64,000 nucleotides of DNA from Paraburkholderia bonniea (GTDB lineage Bacteria > Pseudomonadota > Gammaproteobacteria > Burkholderiales > Burkholderiaceae): assembly GCF_009455625.1 (NCBI RefSeq), contig NZ_QPEQ01000001.1, forward strand, positions 2,728,001-2,792,000, given 5' to 3'. A program made the translations under genes and the position numbers. Every line of letters starts with the position of its first letter. Positions within the stretch are counted from its first letter, which is position 1. The notes below the pieces were generated by a model. That model saw nothing but the letters and a program-made list of their open reading frames with translations, did not search any database and was not told the DNA's origin. This document shows positions 37,559-48,810 of the stretch, piece by piece.

Positions 37559-38518
37559 CTAGCTCAGCGCGGCCGGGATATCGAGCTTTTGCACGCCTTG
37601 CAGATCGCAAGCAGCAATCGCCTCGCAAATGGCTTCGATGGCGGGCATCCGCGTGAAGCTCTTGCGCCATGCCAGCACCACGCGGCGATCAGGCACCGGC
37701 TGCTCGAACGGCACATAGCTCAGCAAACCCGCATCCATACCTGCGGCCTGCGGCTTCACTTCCTGTACCGACATCCGTGGCAGCACCGTGATGCCCACGC
37801 CGCTCGCCACCATGTGCCGGATCGTTTCGAGCGATGAGCCCTCAAAGGTTTTCTGGATGCCGTCGGAATTTTGCGAAAAACGCATCAACTCGGGGCACAC
37901 GCCCAGCACGTGGTCACGAAAGCAATGACCGCTGCCCAGCAGCAGCATCGTTTCCTGCTTCAGCTCCTCAGCGTCGATTTTCTCGCGCGCTTCCCAGGCG
38001 TGGCCGGCAGGCAGCGCCACCACGAATGGTTCGTCGTAAAGCGGACGCTGCATCAAGCCGGTTTCAGGGAATGGCAAGGCCATGATGGCCACGTCGATCT
38101 CGCCCTGTTTAAGGAGCTCGATCAGCTTCAGCGTGTAGTTTTCCTGAAGCATCAACGGCATTTGCGGCACATGCTTGATCATTTGCTTGACCAGCGTCGG
38201 CAGCAAATACGGCCCGATCGTATAGATCACGCCTAGCCGCAGCGGCCCGACCAGCGGGTCTTTACCCTGTTTGGCGATTTCCTTGATGGCCAGCGTCTGC
38301 TCCAGCACACGCTGCGCCTGGGTGACGATCTGCTCGCCAATCGGCGTCACGCTCACTTCGCTCGTGCCGCGCTCGAAAATCTGCACGTTCAGTTCGTCTT
38401 CCAGTTTCTTGATGGCCACCGATAGCGTCGGCTGGCTGACAAAACAGGCTTCGGCAGCCCGGCCAAAATGCCGCTCACGGGCCACGGCGACAATGTATTT
38501 CAGTTCAGTTAGCGTCAT
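37559..38518 (-). CDS. oxyR: Peroxide-sensing LysR-type activator OxyR
   Basis: 319 residues from ATG 38518 (MTLTELKYIVAVARERHFGR). Upstream in-frame residues are unlike LysR proteins. N-terminal helix-turn-helix (FGRAAEACFVSQPTLSVAIK, then KLEDEL) and C-terminal sensor domain. The redox cysteines lie in GSGHCFRDHVLGVCPEL at positions 199 and 208, the same numbers as in E. coli OxyR. Encoded just upstream of the katA and dps genes and 107 bases after recG. Confidence 0.96.
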   Translation of the reverse strand: MTLTELKYIVAVARERHFGRAAEACFVSQPTLSVAIKKLEDELNVQIFERGTSEVSVTPIGEQIVTQAQRVLEQTLAIKEIAKQGKDPLVGPLRLGVIYTIGPYLLPTLVKQMIKHVPQMPLMLQENYTLKLIELLKQGEIDVAIMALPFPETGLMQRPLYDEPFVVALPAGHAWEAREKIDAEELKQETMLLLGSGHCFRDHVLGVCPELMRFSQNSDGIQKTFEGSSLETIRHMVASGVGITVLPRMSVQEVKPQAAGMDAGLLSYVPFEQPVPDRRVVLAWRKSFTRMPAIEAICEAIAACDLQGVQKLDIPAALS

Positions 38519-38625
38519 AGATAACCAATCAATGTTATGAGACCGATAGATTTCTGTTATACACCGATGCGGCTGCTTCGCCAACCACCCCGTCCAGAAT
38601 GGCCCTAAGCAATGAAGACCTATGC

Positions 38626-40911
38626 TCAGGCTTTCAGGTACTGCTCCCGCGCACCCAGCCAGCGCGCCAGATGCTGCGTGACGACCTCGGGATAGGCTTC
38701 CAGCAGTTGCGCCGCTGCTGCGCGGGCGGGCTCAATCAGCCAGCCGTCTTGTTCAAGATCGGCGAAACGCAGCATTGCTTCGCCCGACTGGCGGGCTCCG
38801 AGAAACTCTCCCGGGCCGCGGATCTCAAGATCGCGGCGGGCAATCTCAAAGCCATCGGTTGTTTCGCGCATGGTTTTCAGGCGCGCCCGGGCGGTTTGTG
38901 ACAACGGCCCGCTATACAGCAACACACACGCCGAAGCCGCACTGCCGCGGCCAACACGGCCGCGCAACTGGTGCAGCTGCGCTAGCCCGAAACGCTCGGC
39001 ATGCTCGATCACCATCAATGACGCATTCGGCACGTCCACCCCGACTTCGATCACGGTGGTCGCCACCAGCAGTTGAAGTTCGTTGCGCGTGAAGGCTTCC
39101 ATCACCGCCGCTTTTTCAGCTGGCGCGAGACGGCCATGCACCAGACCGACGTTCAGCTCAGGCAGCGCTGCGCGCAAGGTTTCGCAGGTTTCGACGGCGG
39201 TTTGCAGTTGCAAGGTTTCACTTTCTTCGATCAGCGGACACACCCAGTACACCTGACGGCCTGTGAGCGCGGCCTCCCGCACCCGGCTCGTCACTTCGTC
39301 GCGGCGGGTTTCGGCCACCAGCCGGGTGACCACCGGCGTGCGGCCGGGCGGCAATTCATCAATCGTCGAGACGTCGAGATCGGCGTAATACGTCATCGCC
39401 AGCGTGCGGGGAATCGGCGTCGCCGTCATCATCAGTTGGTGTGGCTGAAAATCCTGTGCGCCATCGGCAGCGTGATGCGCTTTTGCCCGTAACGCGAGCC
39501 GCTGTTCGACGCCAAAGCGATGCTGCTCATCAACGATCACCAGCCCGAGCCGGGCAAATTCAACCGCATCCTGAATCATTGCGTGCGTGCCAATCACCAG
39601 TTGGGCGGTGCCCAGTGCAGCCGCTTCCAGCGCCGCGCGCTTGTCGCGCGCTTTCAGGCTGCCCGACAACCAGGCCACGCTGACCCCTAGCGGCTCCAGC
39701 CAGGCGCGCAGCTTGCGCGCGTGCTGCTCAGCGAGAATTTCAGTGGGTGCCATCAGCGCGGCCTGATACCCCGCATCAATCGCCTGGGCCGCCGCGAGCG
39801 CGGCCACGACGGTTTTCCCGCTGCCGACGTCACCCTGTAGCAAACGCTGCATCGGATGAGGCAGTGTCAGGTCATGGGCGATTTCATCGCAGACACGGCT
39901 TTGCGCCGCAGTGAGCGCAAACGGCAACGCGTGCGCCAGACGCCCGCTCAGCGCGGCCAGATCGTCCGTGGCCCGGCGCGGCATCGCGGGGGCCGCGCGC
40001 GTGCGGCGCTCGTCATGCGCCCGTTTGAGCGACATCTGCTGGGCCAGCAATTCTTCGAACTTGATCCGCAGCCATGCGGGATGGGTGCCGTCCATCAGTG
40101 CGGTGTCGTCCTGATCGGCACTTGGGTGATGCAACGTGCGTACGGCGTCCAGCAGCGATGGCAAACCCAGTGGCACCAGCCAGGCCTGCGCCACGGGCTG
40201 CGGCAGCAGTTCAGGCAGCGCCGTGCGGGCGAGCGCGTTGTCGATCGCTTTACGCAAATACGCCTGCGACACCCCGGCAGTCGCCGGATACACCGGCGTG
40301 AGCACCTGGGGCAGCGACTCGCCTGCTTCGACCACCCGCACAGCCGGATGCACCATCTCCAGGCCGAAGAAACCGCCTCGTACATCGCCACGCACCCGCA
40401 GGCGAAGACCCACTTCCATCTGCTTGACCTGCGAGCCGTAAAAATTAAGAAAGCGCAGTACCAGTTCATCACCGGCATCGTCACGCAGCTTGACCAGCAA
40501 CTGACGACGTGGGCGATAAGTAATTTCATTATCGAAAACCACGCCTTCTGTTTGCGCGATGCCGCCTGGCAATAACTCGCCCATCGGCGTCAGGGTGGTT
40601 TCGTCTTCGTAGCGCATTGGCAAATGCAGCACCAGATCAATGTCGCGGACCAAGCCCAGCCGGGCGAGCTTGTCTGCCGTCTTGAGCGGCGTGGCACGGG
40701 GCTTTTTAGGCGAATTTTTGGGCGAAGCCTGCGCCGCTGGTTTGCGGCCTGTGCCGGTATCAGCGTCAGCGGGTAGCCGGCCGGGGGTTTCAGCGGGCTC
40801 GGCGGCTATCCCGTCAGATATCGCTGCGGCTGTCGGGCGGGCGCGTTCGGGCTGAGGCATGGGTTGCTTCGCAAGTACAATGTCGGCTTGTTTCAAGGGG
40901 GTCGCGGCCAT
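38626..40911 (-). CDS. recG: ATP-dependent DNA helicase RecG
   Basis: 761 residues as drawn; a start at 40860 (MPQPERAR) would be 17 shorter and cannot be excluded because neither has a good ribosome site. After a Pro/Ala/Lys-rich N-terminal extension come the wedge domain (around RYEDETTLTPMGELLPGG), helicase motif I GDVGSGKTVVAALAAAQ, the DEQH box VIVDEQHRFGVEQRLALR, MMTATPIPRTLAMTYY and LRGRVGRGS. Remodels stalled replication forks and branched DNA. The long N-terminal extension is lineage-specific. Divergent from queA. Confidence 0.96.
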   Translation of the reverse strand: MAATPLKQADIVLAKQPMPQPERARPTAAAISDGIAAEPAETPGRLPADADTGTGRKPAAQASPKNSPKKPRATPLKTADKLARLGLVRDIDLVLHLPMRYEDETTLTPMGELLPGGIAQTEGVVFDNEITYRPRRQLLVKLRDDAGDELVLRFLNFYGSQVKQMEVGLRLRVRGDVRGGFFGLEMVHPAVRVVEAGESLPQVLTPVYPATAGVSQAYLRKAIDNALARTALPELLPQPVAQAWLVPLGLPSLLDAVRTLHHPSADQDDTALMDGTHPAWLRIKFEELLAQQMSLKRAHDERRTRAAPAMPRRATDDLAALSGRLAHALPFALTAAQSRVCDEIAHDLTLPHPMQRLLQGDVGSGKTVVAALAAAQAIDAGYQAALMAPTEILAEQHARKLRAWLEPLGVSVAWLSGSLKARDKRAALEAAALGTAQLVIGTHAMIQDAVEFARLGLVIVDEQHRFGVEQRLALRAKAHHAADGAQDFQPHQLMMTATPIPRTLAMTYYADLDVSTIDELPPGRTPVVTRLVAETRRDEVTSRVREAALTGRQVYWVCPLIEESETLQLQTAVETCETLRAALPELNVGLVHGRLAPAEKAAVMEAFTRNELQLLVATTVIEVGVDVPNASLMVIEHAERFGLAQLHQLRGRVGRGSAASACVLLYSGPLSQTARARLKTMRETTDGFEIARRDLEIRGPGEFLGARQSGEAMLRFADLEQDGWLIEPARAAAAQLLEAYPEVVTQHLARWLGAREQYLKA

Positions 40912-41116
40912 GCAGCGTGGTTAGCGTGGTCAACGTGGTTATTACGACATACGCATAACCTGTATCAGCGCCACGGCCACCAGGGTGCAACCACGTACAA
41001 GGCTGCTGGCTACTCGCTATGGCTAGCTATCGGCCGCTGGCGGCACCCCGCAATCATAGCCGCTCGCCGTCCGGCACCGGTTCAATTCAGTTCGCTGCAC
41101 CAGGCAGCCTTTGCGC

Positions 41117-42166
41117 ATGTTCACGCTTTCCGATTTTGATTTCACGCTGCCACCCGAATTAATCGCGCAAACCGCGCTGGCTGAGCGCAGCGCCAGCCGT
41201 CTGCTGGAAGTCAAGCAGCAAGGCAGCCAAACCCTGCTGCTTGACCGGCGTTTTACTGATTTGCCGCACTGTATCGAGCCTGGCGATCTGCTGGTGTTCA
41301 ACGATACCAAGGTACTCAAGGCGCGCCTCCTCGGCCAGAAGGCTAGCGGCGGCAAGATTGAGGTGCTGGTCGAGCGGCTCACTGGCGAGCGCAGTGCCAT
41401 CGTGCAGATTCGCGCCAGCAAAAGCCCGCCATCCGGCAGCACGCTGCGTCTCGCGGATGCGTTCGAGGTCACTGTAGGCGAGCGGGTCGAGCCGTTTTAC
41501 ACACTGCATTTCCCCGCTCCGTGCCTCGATCTGATCGAACAGTACGGCCGCCTGCCGCTGCCGCCCTATATCGCACACGATCCAGACGCGACTGACGAAA
41601 CCCGCTATCAAACTGTGTTCGCGCAAAACCCCGGTGCGGTTGCTGCACCCACGGCGGGCCTGCATTTCGACAGCGCCTTGCTCAACCAGATGGAGGCACG
41701 CGGCGTGGAGCGCGCCACGCTGACGCTACATGTCGGCGCGGGCACATTTCAGCCGGTCCGGCACGAAAATCTGGCCGATCACAAAATGCACAGCGAGTGG
41801 TACCAGTTGCCAGCGGCCCTGGTCGGGCAAATCGCTGCCACCCGGGCTCGCGGCAAGCGTGTGATCGCGGTCGGAACAACCGCGATGCGCGCCCTCGAAG
41901 CCGCCGCGCGTGATGCCGAAGCGGCCGGCCAGCCGCTCGCTGCCACGGCCGCCGAAACCGATATTTTCATCACCCCGGGCTATCGCTTTCGCGTAGTAGA
42001 CCGGCTCATCACCAATTTCCATCTGCCGAAATCGACCTTGCTCATGCTGGTTTCGGCCTTTGCTGGCGTTGCCCCCATCCGCGCGGCGTACCAGCACGCG
42101 ATTGCTGAGCGCTATCGTTTTTTCAGCTATGGCGATGCAATGCTGCTGACCCGCCAGGATAGCTAG
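41117..42166 (+). CDS. queA: tRNA preQ1(34) S-adenosylmethionine ribosyltransferase-isomerase
   Basis: 349 residues from ATG 41117 ([18 protein letters not shown]). Family segments: [52 protein letters not shown] and [20 protein letters not shown]. Builds epoxyqueuosine in tRNA wobble position 34. Followed by tgt, the previous enzyme of the same pathway. Confidence 0.97.
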   Translation: MFTLSDFDFTLPPELIAQTALAERSASRLLEVKQQGSQTLLLDRRFTDLPHCIEPGDLLVFNDTKVLKARLLGQKASGGKIEVLVERLTGERSAIVQIRASKSPPSGSTLRLADAFEVTVGERVEPFYTLHFPAPCLDLIEQYGRLPLPPYIAHDPDATDETRYQTVFAQNPGAVAAPTAGLHFDSALLNQMEARGVERATLTLHVGAGTFQPVRHENLADHKMHSEWYQLPAALVGQIAATRARGKRVIAVGTTAMRALEAAARDAEAAGQPLAATAAETDIFITPGYRFRVVDRLITNFHLPKSTLLMLVSAFAGVAPIRAAYQHAIAERYRFFSYGDAMLLTRQDS

Positions 42167-42246
42167 CGCATACACGCTTCAGCTGGCTGATTCGTTACGT
42201 GTGAACCCACCCCCTCCCAGCCGTGGCCTGGCCACAGCTTTCATAG

Positions 42247-43479
<1,233 letters not shown>

Positions 43480-43699
43480 TGCATCAGCACGCTGCAGGCC
43501 TTGAACGACATATCAGGATAGCCAGGCACGGCACAAAGCATTACGATTTGCTTTCGCCGGTGTTAACCCAAAACCAGCAAAGCGCATCGGGCTTTTTAAA
43601 CGCTTGATCGCAAAGCTTCTTTTGGCCGCCGTCGCAGAAAAGGCCGGTGGTAGAATGGCCGGCTGAATTTTTTGATCGTCTATAAACGGAGAGACCAAC

Positions 43700-44029
43700 G
43701 TGTCGTTCATTTCAAATGCCTACGCGCAAGGCGCAGCTGCTGGCGGTATCGAATCAAATCTGATGAGCTTTCTGCCGTTCATCGCCATGTTCGCCATTCT
43801 GTACTTCATCATGATCCGCCCACAAATGAAGCGTCAGAAAGAGCATCGCAACATGCTCGCCGCGATGGCCAAGGGTGATGAAGTCGTCACGAATGGCGGC
43901 ATGCTGGGCAAGGTGACCAAGGTTGGCGAAGCCTATGTCAGCATCGAGATCACCGAAGGCACTGAAATCACAGTGCAAAAAGGCGCGGTCACCACCATTC
44001 TTCCGAAAGGCACGCTCAAGTCGCTGTAA
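43700..44029 (+). CDS. yajC: Sec translocase accessory protein YajC
   Basis: 109 residues: one N-terminal membrane helix (LMSFLPFIAMFAILYFIMIRP) and a cytoplasmic domain with GDEVVTNGGMLGKVTKVGE. Associates with SecD-SecF. TAGAAT at 43651-43656 may be the -10 of a yajC-secD-secF transcript, but its -35 is poor. Confidence 0.96.
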   Translation: MSFISNAYAQGAAAGGIESNLMSFLPFIAMFAILYFIMIRPQMKRQKEHRNMLAAMAKGDEVVTNGGMLGKVTKVGEAYVSIEITEGTEITVQKGAVTTILPKGTLKSL

Positions 44030-44043
44030 CACACCCTTCTTCA

Positions 44044-44109
44044 CGTCCGGTGCGGCCCGGCCCATGCGGCGGGGCTTCTCGCCCCGCTCTTCGCCCGCAA
44101 CACCGGACG
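44044..44109 (+). other. Structured spacer between yajC and secD
   Basis: CGTCCGGTG (44044-44052) and CACCGGACG (44101-44109) can form a 9-bp stem enclosing a hairpin GCGGGGC/GCCCCGC (44069-44075 with 44081-44087, loop TTCTC). The 120-base spacer has no reading frame and no T tract, so it is not a terminator. It may control the translation or stability of secD mRNA. Confidence 0.45.
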
Positions 44110-44149
44110 CATCGCTGTCCCTAGCCAACCTTCCCGTTGGACCATCTTC

Positions 44150-46168
44150 ATGAATCGTTACCCCCTCTGGAAATATGCCGTGATGCTGGTGGCGCTCGTC
44201 ATCGGCCTCGTGTATACGCTGCCCAATTTTTTCGGTGAAGCGCCGGCGGTGCAGGTGTCAAGCGGCAAAGCCACGGTCAAGCTCGATTCGGCCACGCTGA
44301 CACAGGTCGAAGCCGCGCTGTCCGCCAGCCAGATCAAGCCTGATGCCGTTGCGTTCGACAACGCGTCGAACAACGCCACGATCCGCGTGCGCCTGGCCGA
44401 CCCTGACACGCAACTGCATGCCAAAGACGTGCTGCAAAAGGCACTCAACACTGACCCCACCGATCCTCAGTACATCGTTGCGCTGAACCTGCAAAGCGCC
44501 TCGCCTGCGTGGCTGACGGCACTGCATGCGCTGCCGATGTACCTCGGGCTCGACTTGCGCGGCGGCGTGCACTTCCTGCTGCAAGTCGACATGGCAGGCG
44601 CGCTCAACAAAAAGCTCGACTCCGATGCAGCGGACGCCCGTTCGCTGTTGCGCGACAAAAACATCCGTGACGGCGGCGTGAACCGTGTCGGTCATAGCGT
44701 CGTCATCAACTTCATCGACGCCGACGTAGCCGAGGCCGCCCGCAAGCAGTTGTCTATCGGCGTCGCTGAACTGCTCTGGAGCGTCCAGCCCGCCACCAGC
44801 GGTGGATTCCAGGTAGTCGGCAAGTTCACACCTGCGGTGCAGAAAACCGTCCAGGACGCCGCACTCAAGCAAAACATCACCACGCTGCATAACCGCGTGA
44901 ATGAGCTTGGCGTAGCCGAGCCGGTGATTCAGCAGCAAGGCGCTGACCGCATCGTGGTCGAACTGCCAGGGGTGCAGGACACCGCGAAAGCCAAGGACAT
45001 CATCGGCCGCACAGCCACGCTCGAAGCGCGTCTCGCCGACCCGGTCAATACCCATCCGAATCCGAACGATCCAGTACCGCCAGGCGACGAGCTGTTTACT
45101 CAGGGCAACCAGGCACCGGTGCTGCTGCGCAAGCAGGTGATCTTCACCGGCGACCGCATCATCGACGCCTCAGCAGGCTTTGATGAGCATCAGCGGCCCT
45201 CGGTCAATATCCGGCTTGATTCGGCGGGTGGCCGCTCGATTCGCAGCGTCTCGCGCGACAACATCGGCAAACCAATGGCGATGGTGCTGTTCGAAAAAGG
45301 CAAGGGCGAAGTCCTGACCGTGGCCACGATCCAGTCAGAACTGGGCGACCGCTTCCAGATCACCGGGCAGGCCACGCCGCAATCAGCCGCTGATCTCGCG
45401 CTGCTGCTGCGCGCCGGATCACTCGCAGCGCCAATGGACATCATCGAAGAACGCACCATTGGCCCAAGCCTGGGTGCCGACAACATCCGCAAGGGTTTTG
45501 ATTCGGTGGTCTACGGCTTTCTTGCGATCGCTGTTTTCATGATCGCGTACTACATGCTGTTTGGCCTGATCTCGATGATCGGCCTCTCGGTCAACCTGTT
45601 GCTGCTGGTGGCAGTGCTGTCCATGCTGCAGGCCACGCTGACGCTGCCAGGTATCGCGGCTATCGCGCTGGCACTGGGTATGGCCATCGACGCCAACGTG
45701 CTCATCAACGAACGTGTCCGCGAAGAACTGCGCAACGGAGCGTCGCCGCAACTGGCCATCCAGAACGGCTATTCGCATGCATGGGCCACGATTCTCGATT
45801 CGAACGTCACCACGCTGATCGCGGGTATCGCGCTGCTCGCGTTTGGTTCAGGGCCGGTACGCGGCTTCGCCGTGGTGCATTGCATCGGCATTCTGACCTC
45901 GATGTTCTCCGCGGTGTTCTTCTCGCGCGGCCTGGTGAACCTCTGGTACGGCGGCAAGAAAAAACTCAAGTCTCTGGCGATTGGCCAGGTCTGGAAACCC
46001 ACTGAGGCAAGTGACGCGCCAACTGGCCTGCTAGAGCGCAACGAGCCCGGCACCCAGGCTCAGGCCGCCCCGAACCGCTCCACCCCAGCACGCTCAGGCA
46101 AGCCCGTGGTGCGCCGCCGCAGTAGCGACACGGGCAATACGCCCGGCAAACCGGGTTCGCCCCGCTGA
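44150..46168 (+). CDS. secD: Protein translocase subunit SecD
   Basis: 672 residues, an RND-family membrane protein with a first helix (YAVMLVALVIGLVYTLPNFF), a large periplasmic P1 domain and five C-terminal helices. Motifs LGLDLRGGVHFLLQV, NRVNELGVAEPVIQQQG and IALALGMAIDANVLINERVRE. Uses the proton gradient to pull secreted proteins. The C-terminus carries an extra hydrophilic tail of about 55 residues (from TEASDAPTG to GKPGSPR) rich in Pro, Arg and Ser. 18 bases before secF. Confidence 0.97.
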   Translation: MNRYPLWKYAVMLVALVIGLVYTLPNFFGEAPAVQVSSGKATVKLDSATLTQVEAALSASQIKPDAVAFDNASNNATIRVRLADPDTQLHAKDVLQKALNTDPTDPQYIVALNLQSASPAWLTALHALPMYLGLDLRGGVHFLLQVDMAGALNKKLDSDAADARSLLRDKNIRDGGVNRVGHSVVINFIDADVAEAARKQLSIGVAELLWSVQPATSGGFQVVGKFTPAVQKTVQDAALKQNITTLHNRVNELGVAEPVIQQQGADRIVVELPGVQDTAKAKDIIGRTATLEARLADPVNTHPNPNDPVPPGDELFTQGNQAPVLLRKQVIFTGDRIIDASAGFDEHQRPSVNIRLDSAGGRSIRSVSRDNIGKPMAMVLFEKGKGEVLTVATIQSELGDRFQITGQATPQSAADLALLLRAGSLAAPMDIIEERTIGPSLGADNIRKGFDSVVYGFLAIAVFMIAYYMLFGLISMIGLSVNLLLLVAVLSMLQATLTLPGIAAIALALGMAIDANVLINERVREELRNGASPQLAIQNGYSHAWATILDSNVTTLIAGIALLAFGSGPVRGFAVVHCIGILTSMFSAVFFSRGLVNLWYGGKKKLKSLAIGQVWKPTEASDAPTGLLERNEPGTQAQAAPNRSTPARSGKPVVRRRSSDTGNTPGKPGSPR

Positions 46169-46186
46169 ACCCCGGAGAACTGAATC

Positions 46187-47137
46187 ATGGAATTTTTCCG
46201 CATCCGTAAAGACCTGCCGTTGATGCAGCGCGCGCTGATTTTCAACATCATTTCGCTGCTGACGTTCCTCACCGCGGTATTTTTCCTGCTGCATCGCGGC
46301 CTGCATCTGTCGGTCGAATTCACTGGCGGCACGGTCGTTGAAGTGCAGTATCCGCAAGCCGTTCCGCTTGAGCCGTTGCGCCAGGAGCTCGGCAAGCTGG
46401 GTTACAGCGATGCTCAGGTGCAAAACTTCGGCACTTCGCGCGACGTGCTGATTCGCCTGCCGCTGAAATCGGGCTTTACCTCGGCGCAGCAAAGCGATCA
46501 GGTGATGGGCGCGCTGAAAGCGCAAAACCCGGCCGCACAGCTGCAACGCGTCGAGTTTGTCGGGCCTCAGGTGGGTAAGGAGCTGGCCACCGATGGGCTG
46601 CTGGCGCTAGCCTGCGTGGTGATCGGCATCGTGATCTACCTGTCGTTTCGTTTCGAATGGAAATATGCGGTGGCGGGCATCATCGCCAACTTGCACGACG
46701 TCGTGATTATTCTTGGCTTTTTCGCTTACTTTCAGTGGGAGTTCTCGCTCTCGGTGCTGGCAGCGGTGCTGGCCGTGCTGGGTTACTCGGTGAATGAATC
46801 GGTCGTGATTTTCGACCGTATCCGCGAGACCTTCCGCCGCGAACGCAAGATGACCGTCGTCGAGGTCATCAACCACGCGATCACCAGCACGATGTCGCGC
46901 ACGATCATCACTCACGGCTGTACCGAGATGATGGTGCTGTCGATGTTCCTGTTCGGCGGTCCAACGCTGCATTACTTCGCGCTAGCGCTGACGGTGGGGA
47001 TTCTGTTCGGGGTGTATTCGTCGGTGTTCGTCGCCGCTGCGCTGGCCATGTGGTTCGGCGTGAAGCGCGAAGACCTCATCAAGGACAAAAAAGAACGCCA
47101 CGATCCCAACGACCCGCATGCAGGTGCCCAAGTTTAA
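46187..47137 (+). CDS. secF: Protein translocase subunit SecF
   Basis: 316 residues, six membrane helices. LSVEFTGGTVVEVQYP, VLGYSVNESVVIFDRIRETF and TIITHGCTEMMVLSMFLFGG match SecF. Partner of SecD. The ribosome site GGAG precedes the ATG. A strong terminator follows about 55 bases after the stop. Confidence 0.97.
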   Translation: MEFFRIRKDLPLMQRALIFNIISLLTFLTAVFFLLHRGLHLSVEFTGGTVVEVQYPQAVPLEPLRQELGKLGYSDAQVQNFGTSRDVLIRLPLKSGFTSAQQSDQVMGALKAQNPAAQLQRVEFVGPQVGKELATDGLLALACVVIGIVIYLSFRFEWKYAVAGIIANLHDVVIILGFFAYFQWEFSLSVLAAVLAVLGYSVNESVVIFDRIRETFRRERKMTVVEVINHAITSTMSRTIITHGCTEMMVLSMFLFGGPTLHYFALALTVGILFGVYSSVFVAAALAMWFGVKREDLIKDKKERHDPNDPHAGAQV

Positions 47138-47191
47138 GCGCTGGGTTCACGGGTTCATCAACGCGCGTGAAGACTGGCGCGTCTGAAATAC

Positions 47192-47228
47192 AAAAGCCGG
47201 TTCATTCTGTTGAATGAACCGGCTTTTT
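47192..47228. terminator. Bidirectional terminator between secF and the transporter gene
   Basis: AAAAGCCGGTTCATTC (47192-47207), loop TGTT, GAATGAACCGGCTTTT (47212-47227): a perfect 16-bp hairpin with A and T tracts at both ends. It serves secF on the plus strand and the MFS gene, which ends at 47262, on the minus strand. Confidence 0.95.
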
Positions 47229-47261
47229 ACTGGGCTGCGTTTGATGAAGCACCCCGCTGCG

Positions 47262-48578
47262 CTAGCGCAACCCCAGCTTGCAGCGCACCGCCACCAGCGC
47301 CACCAGACTAATCAGCGCCGCGAAGATCAGATAAAAACTAGGGGCCACCGGCGTCTGCGTCACGCGAATCAGCCACGCAATGATGAATGGGCCAAAGCCG
47401 CCAAAAATAGTCACCGCGAGGTTATAAGCCAGCGACATCCCAGTCGTGCGAATCTGCACCGGGAAGATCTGCGACAGCAAACCCGGCAGCGCCGCGAAGT
47501 AACCCGTCATCAGAAAACCGAACAGAATCTGCACGACAAGCAACGTGCCAAATGTCGGGTGCGCCACCAGATACAAAAATGCCGGGTAAATCAGCACCAG
47601 CAGCAGCACGGCGGGCACCAGCATGATCCGCGTCGGGCCATAACGGTCGGACCAGTGGCCGACCAGCGGCGCAAACATCATCTGGATCACGCCGGTCAGC
47701 GCAATCGCCGCAAACGACACCGAAGGGGCTAGCCCAAGCTGTTTCACGCCGTAGGTCGGCATGAACAGCACCAGATAGGTCGACACCGTACCCAGCACCA
47801 CCACGCCAACGGCAATCAGCAAACGCAGTTTCTGGCCGGTCAGCGTGTCGCGCAATGGCGTCAGCGTGGTTTCGGCGGCAAGAAACTCCGGTGTTTCGTC
47901 TAGCTGCGTGCGGATATACCAGGCCACGGGGCCAATCAGCAGCCCGAAAAAGAACGGCACACGCCAGCCCCATGAGGCCATCTGCGTGACGCTGAGCTGG
48001 CTGCTCAGCACCATGCCAAACCCTGCCGCAAGCAAGGTGGTCAACCCCTGGCTGGCGACCTGCCAACTGGCAAAAAAGCCCCGCCGCTCCGGGACATGCT
48101 CCGCGAGAAAGGCCGTGGCACTGCCAAATTCACCGCCTGCCGAAAAGCCCTGCATCAGCCGCGCCAGCACCAGGATCACTGGTGCGGCCACTCCGATGGT
48201 CTGGTATGTCGGCAGCACCGCAATAATCAGCGTGCCCACCATCATCAGCAGGATCGACAACGTCAGCGCCGCGCGCCGCCCGGCCCGGTCGGCATACGCG
48301 CCCAGCACCACCGCGCCCAGCGGCCGCATGAAAAACGACACGCCGAAGGTGCCCAGCGTCAGCAGCAGCGAAATGGTTTCGTTGCCCGCAGGGAAAAACA
48401 GCTGCGAAATCACTAGCGCAAAGAAGCCGTAGACCACCAGGTCAAACCACTCCAGCGCATTGCCAATCGACGCAGCTACCACCACACGCCATGACTGGGC
48501 GCGGCGACGGCTCTCGTTCTCACTGTGGCTGGCGGGATGCGCAGCGGCCGCTGAACGCGCGGTTGATGGAACATTCAT
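47262..48578 (-). CDS. MFS transporter, metabolite:H+ symporter (MHS) type
   Basis: 438 residues with twelve likely membrane helices. The N-terminus has ASIGNALEWFDLVVYGFFAL and FGVSFFMRPLGAVVLGAYAD RAGRRAAL, and the middle MQGFSAGGEFGSATAFLAEH, the pattern of MHS-family symporters for citrate, ketoglutarate, proline/betaine or shikimate. The substrate cannot be told. AGGAGA precedes the ATG. Isolated from the YceI genes by a terminator. Confidence 0.9.
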   Translation of the reverse strand: MNVPSTARSAAAAHPASHSENESRRRAQSWRVVVAASIGNALEWFDLVVYGFFALVISQLFFPAGNETISLLLTLGTFGVSFFMRPLGAVVLGAYADRAGRRAALTLSILLMMVGTLIIAVLPTYQTIGVAAPVILVLARLMQGFSAGGEFGSATAFLAEHVPERRGFFASWQVASQGLTTLLAAGFGMVLSSQLSVTQMASWGWRVPFFFGLLIGPVAWYIRTQLDETPEFLAAETTLTPLRDTLTGQKLRLLIAVGVVVLGTVSTYLVLFMPTYGVKQLGLAPSVSFAAIALTGVIQMMFAPLVGHWSDRYGPTRIMLVPAVLLLVLIYPAFLYLVAHPTFGTLLVVQILFGFLMTGYFAALPGLLSQIFPVQIRTTGMSLAYNLAVTIFGGFGPFIIAWLIRVTQTPVAPSFYLIFAALISLVALVAVRCKLGLR

Positions 48579-48773
48579 GCAGAAATCTCCTCGGAAGCCA
48601 GACAGGACACCAACAGGAAAACCAGACGGGGAAACTGGCGGAGCAAAACGCCCAGCCAGCCAGCGCGTCAGGTTTACCTGAAAACCCCGCTATACGCGAG
48701 TCGCCAATAACACGCCGTATATGCAACCCGCGCACGCCATACGAATCCAGCCAGCCCTCACGCGCCGGCCAAC

Positions 48774-48810
48774 AAAAAACCGCTTCGTCGCACGCGGCGA
48801 GGAAGCGGTT
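48774..48810 (-). terminator. Intrinsic terminator after the YceI genes
   Basis: On the minus strand AACCGCTTC, a 15-base loop, GAAGCGGTT and six T. It is 100 bases after the first YceI stop (48910). The remaining 331-base gap (48579-48909) shows no gene. Confidence 0.85.

Noticed and set aside
37399..37656. Plus-strand frame starting with an AGGAGG-like sequence in the katA control region
   Set aside because: Runs antisense into the oxyR 3' end and has no family features; the AGGAG belongs to the AT-rich control region.
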